Source of the DNA: a virus
DNA length: 27,229 bases
Reading direction: 5' to 3' (one strand)
IMG/VR virus record: IMGVR_UViG_3300025301_000091
Location: 1 to 27,229 of that record
Each line of letters begins with the position of its first letter. Position 1 is the first letter of the stretch. Made by a program: the position numbers and the translations under genes. The notes beneath the pieces are model-generated. The model was given only the letters and a program-made list of their open reading frames with translations, made no database searches and was not told where the DNA came from. This document shows, in pieces, positions 6,968 through 14,121 of this stretch.

Positions 6968-7446
6968 TATCTATATCCTCCAAAAAAAGAATTTAATAAC
7001 ATATTATAAGGAGAGTATCCATAATTTGGCTGTACCATTCCTCCCATTCCTGATCCCCTGTTTTGTAGTAAGCTTCCAATTCCTTCTTCTATTTTTGCTA
7101 ATTTATCATTTACTCCTCCAAACCTGTCTCCCAGTCCACTAATTTGTTGACCAAACCTGTCTCCCAGTCCACTTAACTGTTCACCAAATCCTCCAAGTCT
7201 TTCTTCAAATCCTCCTAGCTGCTCGCCATATCCTCCAAGGGTTTCTCCGTATCCTCCAAGGGTTTCACCAAATCCCGTTATCTGTTCTCCCATTCCCTTA
7301 ACTCCCCACGGATCAAACTGTTTAGGTGGCTGTTGAATTGGATGTTGGTAAGGGTATTGAGGTTGTCTTGGCCCTCCTGCAAGTCCGAATATTCCACTCA
7401 AGGACAATTGCCTTCTCTTTAAATCATTTGGATCGTACTGTGTCAT
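6967..7446 (-). CDS. Glycine-rich heptad-repeat protein, putative virion protein
   Basis: A 159-residue protein with a Pro/Gln-rich N-terminus (about 26-47) and then at least seven seven-residue repeats of the type GYGETLG, GYGEQLG, GFEERLG, GFGEQLS, GLGDRFG (about 57-110). A KLAKIEEGIGSLLQ helix and a Gly/Met/Tyr-rich end follow. In each heptad an aromatic or Leu and a Leu/Phe/Ile fall at regular positions, so a trimeric coiled coil or stalk is likely despite the glycines. At DNA level there are 21- to 33-base-spaced near-perfect repeats. ATG overlaps the upstream stop as TAATG, so translation is coupled to the P22 gp10-like tail gene. I infer a tail or fibre stalk-like role; no family is recognised. 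Confidence 0.75.
   Translation of the reverse strand: MTQYDPNDLKRRQLSLSGIFGLAGGPRQPQYPYQHPIQQPPKQFDPWGVKGMGEQITGFGETLGGYGETLGGYGEQLGGFEERLGGFGEQLSGLGDRFGQQISGLGDRFGGVNDKLAKIEEGIGSLLQNRGSGMGGMVQPNYGYSPYNMLLNSFFGGYR
7118..7173 (-). repeat. 23-base direct repeat within heptad-repeat gene
   Basis: The segment 7118-7140 (beginning ccaaacctgtctcccag on the plus strand) recurs without change at 7151-7173, an offset of 33 bases. It encodes the two SGLGDRFG units of the heptad-repeat protein. The identity at DNA level suggests recent duplication or ongoing recombination. Confidence 0.85.
7228..7269 (-). repeat. 21-base tandem repeat within heptad-repeat gene
   Basis: Two adjacent 21-base units, 7228-7248 and 7249-7269, share tatcctccaagggtttc and differ at only two positions. 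Each encodes one GETLGGY heptad of the repeat protein. The unit length equals one coiled-coil heptad, so unit gain or loss keeps the frame. Confidence 0.85.
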
Positions 7447-9326
7447 TATCTTCTTCCGTCCGGTCTAAGTTGAAGTTTCATTGATCCCAATCTCCAGTTT
7501 GTATCATCCACAGTATCACTTGCAAAAGCTAATTTTACTGATCGTCCTCTTCCTCTTACATTAATTTTAGTCGTGGTGCTAGTAACATTACCTGAAGTAG
7601 TTTGACTTGTTGTTGATTGAGGGTAATCCTCCAATGTTAAAGTAACGGCTACATTATTTGTTAGGGAAGTAAAGTCAGGAACAAATTTACTCACTGACAT
7701 AAATTGATCTCCATTTGCAATTTCAATTGATCCTGTTGTTAAGGAAGCTGTTAAGGCAGTTCCATCAGCTTGGTTGTTTCCTATTTCTTGATTATATACA
7801 TAGGAAGCTCCCGCCGTGACGCCGTAAGGAGTATCGGTTACTCCTGTGCTTGTAGTGGCATTGGCCACTAAAGCAGCATCATATTGCGTGGCTATAGGAT
7901 TTTCAAAGGTGTAATTTCCCAGGTACGTGGTTCTTCCCAATGTTGACGTATACCACGTTCCTTCCAGATAATTATAGACAACAACTCTATCAATTTGCGT
8001 GGCGCTGCCTGAGGGATAATACCACATAATTTCATTAAATTCGGGGTTGATGCCACAGGCAATGTCATTCTTGTTTGTGTAACTCAAGTCATCATATACG
8101 TAATCTTGTACAGAACACGGCATTTTTTTAACAACACCATCGTACATATAGAATGCATCATCACCCATCCAGAAAGCTTTACCATTCACATCAATGGCTG
8201 CATGCTGTGCTATCAAGCCACAGTTGGCTCCTAATTGTCTTTGACCAAATGTAAAGGGAGTTCCTACAAATTGAATACCGTGCAAGGATTGGTCAGTCCA
8301 TACCAGGATTTGACCTGTTGATGTTACCGCTCCTATGATACGGGAACCATCAGCAATACGCAATGATCCCGCTTCATTTGTCGATTTTGGTGCCCACTGC
8401 GTCAAACTTTCACGATCAGAAAATCTAAAAAATAAATCATCTTGCGTGGCTGCATCTGTAACTGTTGTGCATGTGCCAAATAAAAATAAGTGTCTTGTGT
8501 CAGATGATACTAAAGAAAAACGAGAAGCTACCGGGGCTGTTGCACCAAGGCTCACGGCCCTAGTTGTTGTGCCTCCTGAAGTATCCCATTGATAAGTGCC
8601 CCCGTTTAAGACGGTAGCAATCAAGTCCTCGCCAAAATTATCCAATGACCATTGACGAGCATTAATGGTGACGCTTGATGAAGACCTAGCGGTACCCCAT
8701 GTACTTAATCCCCATGTTAAAACACCCCAACCATATCCATAAGTTGATGTAGCGGGGCCAACAGAAATTTGATAGCTTGCGGTTACCGATCCACCTCCCG
8801 CCGCTGTTGTTCCCGTAGCGTCCGAGGAATAGGTTATTTTATAACTGTTGCTATCAACAATTTCCGTAATTTCAAATTCATTGTTAAATTCTATACCGTC
8901 CACAACATTGTTGGTGGTAGTGTCGTCAAATGTAACAAAATCGCCCAGTGCCGCTCCATGCGACGCATCGGTTACGGTCACGATAGGACTACCGCTTACT
9001 GTCGCAAAAGGATTTGTTAAACTCTCTGTTTCCCGAATGGGTGTAATATCATAAAGTCCACTGCCTACTAATATATATAATTTTCTATCGGTTCCCAAAG
9101 CAAGATATCTGGTTCCGTTTAAACTAACCCAGGAATGCGTATCACGGACCACGCCAATAAGGGTTTCATTGGGATTGGGAAGGTATTCCCACCCCTTCCA
9201 CCTTTCGGGTTTTCCGTAATGAAACCTTACTAATTGAGAATCAATATAGCGTCGATCATCTCCCGCCGCATAAGGGGAGTCTTGTTTATCTACACCTGGT
9301 TGAAATTTTAAATCGGTTAATTGCAT
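7446..9326 (-). CDS. P22 gp10-like packaged-DNA stabilisation/tail protein
   Basis: A 626-residue protein with a beta-propeller-like repeat pattern. It begins LKFQPGVDKQDSPYAAGDDR, then FHYGKPERWKGWEYLP, a pattern typical of the Phage_stabilise family (P22 gp10). That protein plugs the portal after packaging and links it to the tail. Further family-like pieces: SLNGTRYLALGTDRKLYILV (about 69-88), YGYGWGVLTWGLSTWG, LVSSDTRHLFLFGT, DGSRIIGAVTSTGQILVWTD, KAFWMGDDAFYMYDG and NEIMWYYPSG. P22 gp10 has 472 residues; the extra length includes an Ala/Thr/Val-rich beta insertion at about 105-190 and a Thr-rich C-terminal part. The weak GTGGT before the ATG is 16 bases downstream of the glycosyltransferase gene. 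Expected in the virion at the portal/tail junction. Confidence 0.82.
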   Translation of the reverse strand: MQLTDLKFQPGVDKQDSPYAAGDDRRYIDSQLVRFHYGKPERWKGWEYLPNPNETLIGVVRDTHSWVSLNGTRYLALGTDRKLYILVGSGLYDITPIRETESLTNPFATVSGSPIVTVTDASHGAALGDFVTFDDTTTNNVVDGIEFNNEFEITEIVDSNSYKITYSSDATGTTAAGGGSVTASYQISVGPATSTYGYGWGVLTWGLSTWGTARSSSSVTINARQWSLDNFGEDLIATVLNGGTYQWDTSGGTTTRAVSLGATAPVASRFSLVSSDTRHLFLFGTCTTVTDAATQDDLFFRFSDRESLTQWAPKSTNEAGSLRIADGSRIIGAVTSTGQILVWTDQSLHGIQFVGTPFTFGQRQLGANCGLIAQHAAIDVNGKAFWMGDDAFYMYDGVVKKMPCSVQDYVYDDLSYTNKNDIACGINPEFNEIMWYYPSGSATQIDRVVVYNYLEGTWYTSTLGRTTYLGNYTFENPIATQYDAALVANATTSTGVTDTPYGVTAGASYVYNQEIGNNQADGTALTASLTTGSIEIANGDQFMSVSKFVPDFTSLTNNVAVTLTLEDYPQSTTSQTTSGNVTSTTTKINVRGRGRSVKLAFASDTVDDTNWRLGSMKLQLRPDGRR

Positions 9327-9342
9327 AAGACCACATACTAAA

Positions 9343-10134
9343 TTATTTCTTCTTCGGTGGCAAGAATTGAGTACCTACATTGCCTTTGAAGGCATAAGTC
9401 CCATAGTGCGTCAGCCCACTCGTAATGTCAGCATATACGGTCCCACCAATCTTCTGCCATAGTCTACAGAAAGCATAGTCCTCTGACAAGTATCTTTTAG
9501 TTTCTGGTTCAACCGTGGTATCAAAAAAAGCATAATTCCAATTTGAATTATCATGATAATTGAACGTTTTATCGTGGGGGTCATTTAAATGTTGATCCGA
9601 TTTAAATTTTAATTCAGGATAAGCTTTAGCCATTTTTTCAAAGACCTGTCTTTTAATCAACATAAAACCCGTAGCGCCGTCCAGTACTTCTATAAATCCT
9701 TTTTTTACTTCCACGTGTTCTGGATTTTTTACATTAAGATTATACTGTAATGAAGAAGCTAATAATTCATTTTCTTTAATATTGGGTTTTTCTTTTACTT
9801 TTCGTATAACTTTTGTCCAATCAATAGTCTTTCTTGGATATACTCCTGTCACTACTTCTTCATCCAGTTCTAACATTCGCATAACAGTTCTTTCACTAAA
9901 ACCAATATCAGCGTCTATAAAAAGTAAATGGGTATACTCTGAATGATCCATGAATAATTGAACCAATGTATTACGAGCTCTCGTTACTAAAGATTCATTT
10001 CCAATTGTACCAAACTGTAGTCCTACTTTATTTAGGGAGCATTCAGACATTAAACGTAAACAGCTTTCAAAATAATTTACAGAAATCATTCCCCCATAAC
10101 ACGGGGTTCCGATAAATATTTTAGAACCCGGCAT
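9343..10134 (-). CDS. GT-A-fold glycosyltransferase
   Basis: A 263-residue protein with the start of a GT-A nucleotide-sugar enzyme, KIFIGTPCYGGMISVNYF (residues 5-22). THLLFIDADIGFS holds D74-A-D76, the DxD that binds the metal and sugar nucleotide. EVLDGATGFMLIKRQVF (about 160) and YLSEDYAFCRLWQKIGG (about 226) follow, with a C-terminal GLTHYGTYAF where His could complete the metal site. I recall very similar proteins from cyanophages and other marine phages, annotated as glycosyltransferases. The ATG overlaps the upstream HxD oxygenase by 14 bases. Donor and acceptor are unknown. With the neighbouring hydroxylase, glycosylation of a hydroxylated group is a reasonable inference. Confidence 0.8.
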   Translation of the reverse strand: MPGSKIFIGTPCYGGMISVNYFESCLRLMSECSLNKVGLQFGTIGNESLVTRARNTLVQLFMDHSEYTHLLFIDADIGFSERTVMRMLELDEEVVTGVYPRKTIDWTKVIRKVKEKPNIKENELLASSLQYNLNVKNPEHVEVKKGFIEVLDGATGFMLIKRQVFEKMAKAYPELKFKSDQHLNDPHDKTFNYHDNSNWNYAFFDTTVEPETKRYLSEDYAFCRLWQKIGGTVYADITSGLTHYGTYAFKGNVGTQFLPPKKK

Positions 10135-10654
10135 CTTTGGAAACCTTTTGTCTGTAAAAAATATTTAACGTATAGCGTGGAGAACTTTCCCCTAATCCCT
10201 GTAAGTCCGTATGCCATATTTTACTGCCATTAAAAAATAAAGCCCGATTTTCTACAAATCCTATATGTGAGGAAAGTTTACTACCTATAAAAAACCCGGT
10301 TCCGTTATTTAATAATGGTTCTCCCTTAACAAAGAAAAGAAAATTTGCTATGTTTCCTTTATCCGTATCAATATGTACTTTAGGTTCTCCTTGATTGTGG
10401 CGCAAATGAGCATGAATAGATATTGGTTCTAGATCTGTATAAGGAAAAAAGAATTCTTTAATACGCTGCAAGACCGGATCATTTTTAAATTGATGGAGAG
10501 GAAAGGTGTGTCTTTGACCATAATGCTGTCCTTCTTCATTTTTTACTTCGGTATATTTTAAACTAATAAGTGTTTCTTGTAATGATTCTAATGTTTCAAC
10601 ATTAAAAAAATTATCTACGTATTGAACGTATGCTGTTTCCTTACTGTGTTGCAT
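10121..10654 (-). CDS. 2OG-Fe(II) oxygenase-like protein (HxD type)
   Basis: A 177-residue protein with HLRHNQGEPKVHIDTDKG holding H94-x-D96, then NFLFFVKGEP, FFIGSKLSSHIGF, ALFFNGSKIWHTDLQG with H148, and SSPRYTLNIFYR with R160. The spacing between HxD and the distal His (52 residues) and Arg 12 residues later is right for a 2-oxoglutarate dioxygenase. The core resembles small phage oxygenases but is not close to the other copies here. The start overlaps the upstream 91-residue gene by 14 bases, and the stop overlaps the glycosyltransferase by 14 bases. Substrate unknown; a partner of the adjacent glycosyltransferase is likely. Confidence 0.83.
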   Translation of the reverse strand: MQHSKETAYVQYVDNFFNVETLESLQETLISLKYTEVKNEEGQHYGQRHTFPLHQFKNDPVLQRIKEFFFPYTDLEPISIHAHLRHNQGEPKVHIDTDKGNIANFLFFVKGEPLLNNGTGFFIGSKLSSHIGFVENRALFFNGSKIWHTDLQGLGESSPRYTLNIFYRQKVSKDAGF

Positions 10655-10916
10655 AGTCTATTTTTAAATATTCTATTTTTTTTATCCATCCTTGGGGGAT
10701 GGCAATGGCTCCTCCTCCAGTAATGTCTTCTTTATCTTTACTGTAAGAACGCATAATAACTATTTTTTCAGGACTATTAACAACCATCCATCCTACTTCT
10801 TGGCATGTAGCAAGAGGCGCTTTTAAAATATCTTTAATATCGAGCCAACCTGTTTCTGTATCACGAGCATCCAACCACGTCACACGGACCATTGGAGTCT
10901 TGTCAATATTAATCAT
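10641..10916 (-). CDS. Hypothetical small phage protein (WLDARD motif)
   Basis: A 91-residue, mostly beta protein: MVRVTWLDARDTETGWLDIK, then CQEVGWMVVNSPEKIVIMRS, then a GGGAIAIPQGWIKKIEYL end. The pattern of two short beta halves with conserved Trp residues is one I recall from small conserved genes in marine phages, with no known function. An SH3-like barrel is plausible from the strand pattern but unproven. Its ATG overlaps the upstream oxygenase stop as ATGA, and its end overlaps the downstream oxygenase by 14 bases, so it sits inside an oxygenase pair in one translational unit. A helper or substrate-binding role is only speculation. Confidence 0.75.
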   Translation of the reverse strand: MINIDKTPMVRVTWLDARDTETGWLDIKDILKAPLATCQEVGWMVVNSPEKIVIMRSYSKDKEDITGGGAIAIPQGWIKKIEYLKIDYATQ

Positions 10917-11617
10917 TTCAATAATTGTTTTTCTTCTTCTTTTTTAATAAGGTGAAGATTAAACGACACGGATCGTCTTTCTTCATTAGGGGTTCTAAAA
11001 GGATAGACACCGTGTGCTAACCAATTTGGAAATAAAAATATATCACCAACTCGAGGCGAGTGTTGAAATTTATGCCCACTAAATGTTGAGGCTCTTCCAT
11101 CAAACCAACATATATCACCAACTGTAGGATAATGATCCTCTTTTGCATACTCCTCGGGTAAGCTTGGAGGAACCCGTAAATAAAACACACCTGATAGTTG
11201 GCCTTCATGGATATGAAAAGGATTAAAATCCCCTGCATATTGTGAGACAACCCACATAGATTCCATAACCAATTTACCTACAAATTCAGGTTTGATAGTT
11301 TCATTAGCAGGAGGAATAGAAATATAGGATTTAACCATCTCTCCTATGAAGCTTACCATAGGAAGAAATGCATTTGTATCCATCCACTCAGTCGGGAAAC
11401 GTACCTCTTGCTTAACATTCCCTGCTAGTGATCCTGAATGATCAAACTCTTTTGAAAGTTTTTCATCCTCTAGCATTTCTGTTGCTTTAGTATCCATCAA
11501 TTCAAGTAAGTGTTTAGGAAGTGTTCCCCTTACTATTGTTGGACCGAAAGGTCGAATAGCCTGGAACTCGATAGTTTCTTCTTTAGACTTTTTTATTTGT
11601 TTTTTTTGTGGCTTCAT
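10913..11617 (-). CDS. 2OG-Fe(II) oxygenase (PF13759/TIGR02466-like, HxH type)
   Basis: A 234-residue protein with a charged N-terminus (1-16), then AIRPFGPTIVRGTLP and helices. The catalytic half has SQYAGDFNPFHIHEGQLSGV with H135-x-H137, then FYLRVP, DICWFDGRAS, GDIFLFPNWLAHGVYPFR with H202, and NEERRSVSFNLHLI with R214/R215. This matches the PF13759 plan closely (NPFHxH, SGVFYLRVP, FPNWLxH, ERRSVSFN). No earlier or later ATG fits, so the 35-base overlap with the upstream small gene is accepted. The stop overlaps the next gene as ATGA. Substrate unknown. Confidence 0.85.
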   Translation of the reverse strand: MKPQKKQIKKSKEETIEFQAIRPFGPTIVRGTLPKHLLELMDTKATEMLEDEKLSKEFDHSGSLAGNVKQEVRFPTEWMDTNAFLPMVSFIGEMVKSYISIPPANETIKPEFVGKLVMESMWVVSQYAGDFNPFHIHEGQLSGVFYLRVPPSLPEEYAKEDHYPTVGDICWFDGRASTFSGHKFQHSPRVGDIFLFPNWLAHGVYPFRTPNEERRSVSFNLHLIKKEEEKQLLK

Positions 11618-11735
11618 TAAATTTCCTTAAGTTCTCTTGTACAAATGCCCATTCATCCTTCTTTAAAGGTCGCCCTGCAGTGGGATAAGAAGGAACATAA
11701 ATTACTTCAGGTTGCTTGACTTTCTTCTTCGCCAT
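11583..11735 (-). CDS. Small basic hypothetical protein
   Basis: A 50-residue protein MAKKKVKQPEVIYVPSYPTA, then GRPLKKDEWAFVQENLRKF and a Lys-rich end. The ATG at 11735 has AAGGAT close before it and gives the MAKKK start usual for such proteins. A longer form from 11792 (19 extra hydrophobic residues) has a strong AAGGAGG but about 13 bases away, so it is less likely though not excluded. It is the first gene of the leftward block from the divergent control region and overlaps the next gene by 35 bases. No family recognised. Confidence 0.6.
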   Translation of the reverse strand: MAKKKVKQPEVIYVPSYPTAGRPLKKDEWAFVQENLRKFNEATKKTNKKV

Positions 11736-11819
11736 AATATCCTTGTCATATAACAATAATTTCCATATAAATAAAGTATTAAATTGGCCCATGATTCAAG
11801 TTTCGCCTCCTTGCTACAT

Positions 11820-11841
11820 TGATATAATGCATTATAAGGAG
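11820..11841 (+). promoter_or_regulatory. Extended -10 promoter candidate in a perfect palindrome, plus ribosome-binding site
   Basis: TGATATAAT at 11820-11828 is an ideal extended -10 element for the rightward block. TATAATGCATTATA at 11823-11836 is a perfect 14-base palindrome, so a TATAAT also faces left. No convincing -35 is seen on either strand (gtttcg on the right-hand promoter, ttaagc on the left). AAGGAG at 11836-11841 serves the ATG at 11846, so the rightward leader would be very short. The palindrome could also bind a repressor. No transcription data. Confidence 0.5.
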
Positions 11842-11845
11842 ATAA

Positions 11846-13048
11846 ATGAACAAGCTTAAATTAGTTAAGGGCGGATTAGCCGACTTTCAAGAAGCGGTCG
11901 ATGCCCTTAAAGATTTCGGACGATATGAAGATGACACGCTAGCTCACGTAGCGACAGGGGAAACCATTATCCCCATGGAGGTTTTTGAAAAGAACCCTAA
12001 GTTACGAGATCAAGTATTTAAATCTATGGCGGATCTAGGAATAGATCCAACCGAATATATTGTAGGCAGTAATTTTAATTCGATTAACCCCGTAACAGGG
12101 CAGCCGGAATTCTTTCTTAAAAAATTATTTAAAAAATTAAAAAAAGCTGCACCTATTATTTTACCAATTGCCGCATCTTTTATTCCCGGTGTGGGTCCTT
12201 TAATGATGGGCGCCGCAGGGTTTGCTGGTGGTAAAATAGCAGGTCAAGATACAAAACAGGCTCTTATGTCTGGTATTATGGCAGGGCTTGGTGGTAAGTT
12301 TGCTAAGGGATCACAGGCAGCTCAAGCTGGTCTGGATGCTGGTGCTGGATCTTTAGGAAGTTCTATATTTAAAGGAATATCTAAAGAAGGTTTGGGAAGT
12401 TTATTAAGAAGAGCGGCGCTGGAAAATGCAGGGGTTGTTCCATCAGGAGCGGGTAATCTACCCGGAGGAGGTATGAGTGAATCTAAAGCAGCAACATATT
12501 TTCAAAATGCAGATAATCCTGCGTTCACAGGCTACAAGTCTGGTGGAGCTGACGCCGCAACCAAGAAGAACTGGCTGGATATCTTCAGGAAAAAGGGAGA
12601 AGCAGGGGGTGACTGGAGCCCTCAAAGAATATTTACAGCAATGACTCTAGGTGGTATGATTCCTGGAATGTTTGCACAAGATGAGGAAACGGAGGAGTAC
12701 GTAGACACTAATGTATATCCTGGTGACTTTGGACAACTACTTCAATTAGCTAAAGCTAATACATATAATCCAGGTAGTAATATTGTCCCTTTTAGTTTAG
12801 CTAAAGGTGGTATAGTTAATTTAAAAGAAGGAGGATTTCCTTATGCCACTGCTCAAAGAGCAGAAGGAGGGATCACGGGTCGCGGAACAGGGACCAGTGA
12901 TGAAATCCCCGCTTACTTAAGCAATGGCGAATTTGTTGTAACAGCCAAGGCTGTTAAAAATGCAGGCGGTTCACGACCTATGTATGATATGATGGATCAT
13001 TTAGAAAAAGGTGGTAAACTGTCAATGGAATCGAGAGGTAAAAAATAA
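11846..13048 (+). CDS. Putative internal virion/ejection protein with membrane-active segment
   Basis: A 400-residue protein opening the rightward virion block. Residues 89-131 run from a Lys-rich amphipathic stretch (FFLKKLFKKLKKAAPIILPI) into a Gly/Ala-rich hydrophobic stretch (AASFIPGVGPLMMGAAGFAG), the kind of segment that inserts into membranes. Residues 29-44 (DDTLAHVATGETIIPM) and 352-366 (DEIPAYLSNGEFVVT) share a D-[DE]-x-x-A-x-[VL]-[AS]-x-G-E pattern, so the ends carry a related motif. I recall GLADFQEAVDALKDFGRYED and the GE motif from marine-phage virion proteins. Position before larger coiled-coil proteins suggests a T7 gp14-like role, but no direct homology is claimed. Start fits the AAGGAG 4 bases upstream; stop overlaps the next ATG as TAATG. 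Confidence 0.7.
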   Translation: MNKLKLVKGGLADFQEAVDALKDFGRYEDDTLAHVATGETIIPMEVFEKNPKLRDQVFKSMADLGIDPTEYIVGSNFNSINPVTGQPEFFLKKLFKKLKKAAPIILPIAASFIPGVGPLMMGAAGFAGGKIAGQDTKQALMSGIMAGLGGKFAKGSQAAQAGLDAGAGSLGSSIFKGISKEGLGSLLRRAALENAGVVPSGAGNLPGGGMSESKAATYFQNADNPAFTGYKSGGADAATKKNWLDIFRKKGEAGGDWSPQRIFTAMTLGGMIPGMFAQDEETEEYVDTNVYPGDFGQLLQLAKANTYNPGSNIVPFSLAKGGIVNLKEGGFPYATAQRAEGGITGRGTGTSDEIPAYLSNGEFVVTAKAVKNAGGSRPMYDMMDHLEKGGKLSMESRGKK

Positions 13049-14118
13049 TGGTTGATGTAACAGAAACAGAACAAACGGTAAGGCAAGCTCCTTTTATTGA
13101 ACAGCGCTCAGAACAATTACTGGCGTCTATTTTTGGTGATCCTACCGCTGAAAGGCGGAAAGATGAATCAGGTGCTTTTACTGAAACCGAAGAAGATTTT
13201 AATTTAAGAAGATATGGGAGAGCGGGTATAGGAAGACAGATACCTTCTTATCAAGTTGCGGGTTTCAGCCCAGACCAATTAGAAGCAATGAGGATGGGCC
13301 GTGCCGGTCTTGGGGGATTTGCTCCTCATCTAGCGGCGGCTGAAGGAACTTTAGGTTCAGGTATTGCAGCACTCCAACAAGGAATGCCATGGCTCACGCA
13401 GGGCGCAAATCTACTGCAAACGGGCGCACCATTAATGCAAGAAGGTTCACAAGCGTTAACCGGCGCAGACATTAGTCAATATTTTGATCCTTATCAAGAT
13501 TATGTGACAGATGAAATTATAAAACAAGGGGATATTGCTACTACAAAAGCAGGTGATGCTGCTCAAAAATATGGAGCATTCGGAGGTTCAAGGCAAGGAG
13601 TGGTAGAAGGAACGATAGCAGCGGACACCGCAGCTAGGGTAGGACAAGCCAGATCGACAGGGTATGGCCAAGCTTTACAAGCAGCGGAAGCAGCGAAGAA
13701 AAGATCTCTTTATGGAGGTCAAGGATTAGGACAATTAGGTGCAGGGCTTAGTGGTATTGGTTCACGGTTCGGACAATTTGGAACACAACTAGGTCAACTA
13801 GGAGGAGCCCAAGCGGGATTAGGATTGGATGTCCAACGAGCAGGATTAACGGATATTAGTTCACTAATGGGCATTGGAGGATTAAATCAACAATTAATGC
13901 AAGCTGGTATGGATGCGGCAAGAGGAACTGAAGAAGCAAGACAACTTGAACCATTTACTAGAATGGGATGGGCAAGTGATATTCTACAGGGTCAGCCGTC
14001 CAGTTATTCAACATATACAACACGTACCAGTCCTTCGGACAATATTAGTCCCTATTCTCAAATTGCAGGATTGGGATTAGCCGGATTGGGAGCATATAAT
14101 AAAGGGCTTTGGGGCTAA
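13048..14118 (+). CDS. Putative DNA-ejection/internal virion protein
   Basis: A 356-residue Gly/Ala/Gln-rich protein. A central SQYFDPYQDYVTDEIIKQGD, then KYGAFGGSRQGVVEG (about 145-190) is a pattern I recall from ejection or internal virion proteins of alphaproteobacterial podophages, with helical Ala-rich regions either side. Gly/Gln/Leu repeats (LGQLGAGLSGIGSRFGQFG, then TQLGQLGGAQAG) occupy about 225-260. No enzyme motif and no signal peptide. ATG overlaps the preceding stop as TAATG. It is likely packed in the capsid and ejected with the DNA, based on neighbours and composition. The C-terminal ASDILQGQPSSYSTYTTRTS is low-complexity. Confidence 0.7.
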   Translation: MVDVTETEQTVRQAPFIEQRSEQLLASIFGDPTAERRKDESGAFTETEEDFNLRRYGRAGIGRQIPSYQVAGFSPDQLEAMRMGRAGLGGFAPHLAAAEGTLGSGIAALQQGMPWLTQGANLLQTGAPLMQEGSQALTGADISQYFDPYQDYVTDEIIKQGDIATTKAGDAAQKYGAFGGSRQGVVEGTIAADTAARVGQARSTGYGQALQAAEAAKKRSLYGGQGLGQLGAGLSGIGSRFGQFGTQLGQLGGAQAGLGLDVQRAGLTDISSLMGIGGLNQQLMQAGMDAARGTEEARQLEPFTRMGWASDILQGQPSSYSTYTTRTSPSDNISPYSQIAGLGLAGLGAYNKGLWG

Positions 14119-14121
14119 CCA

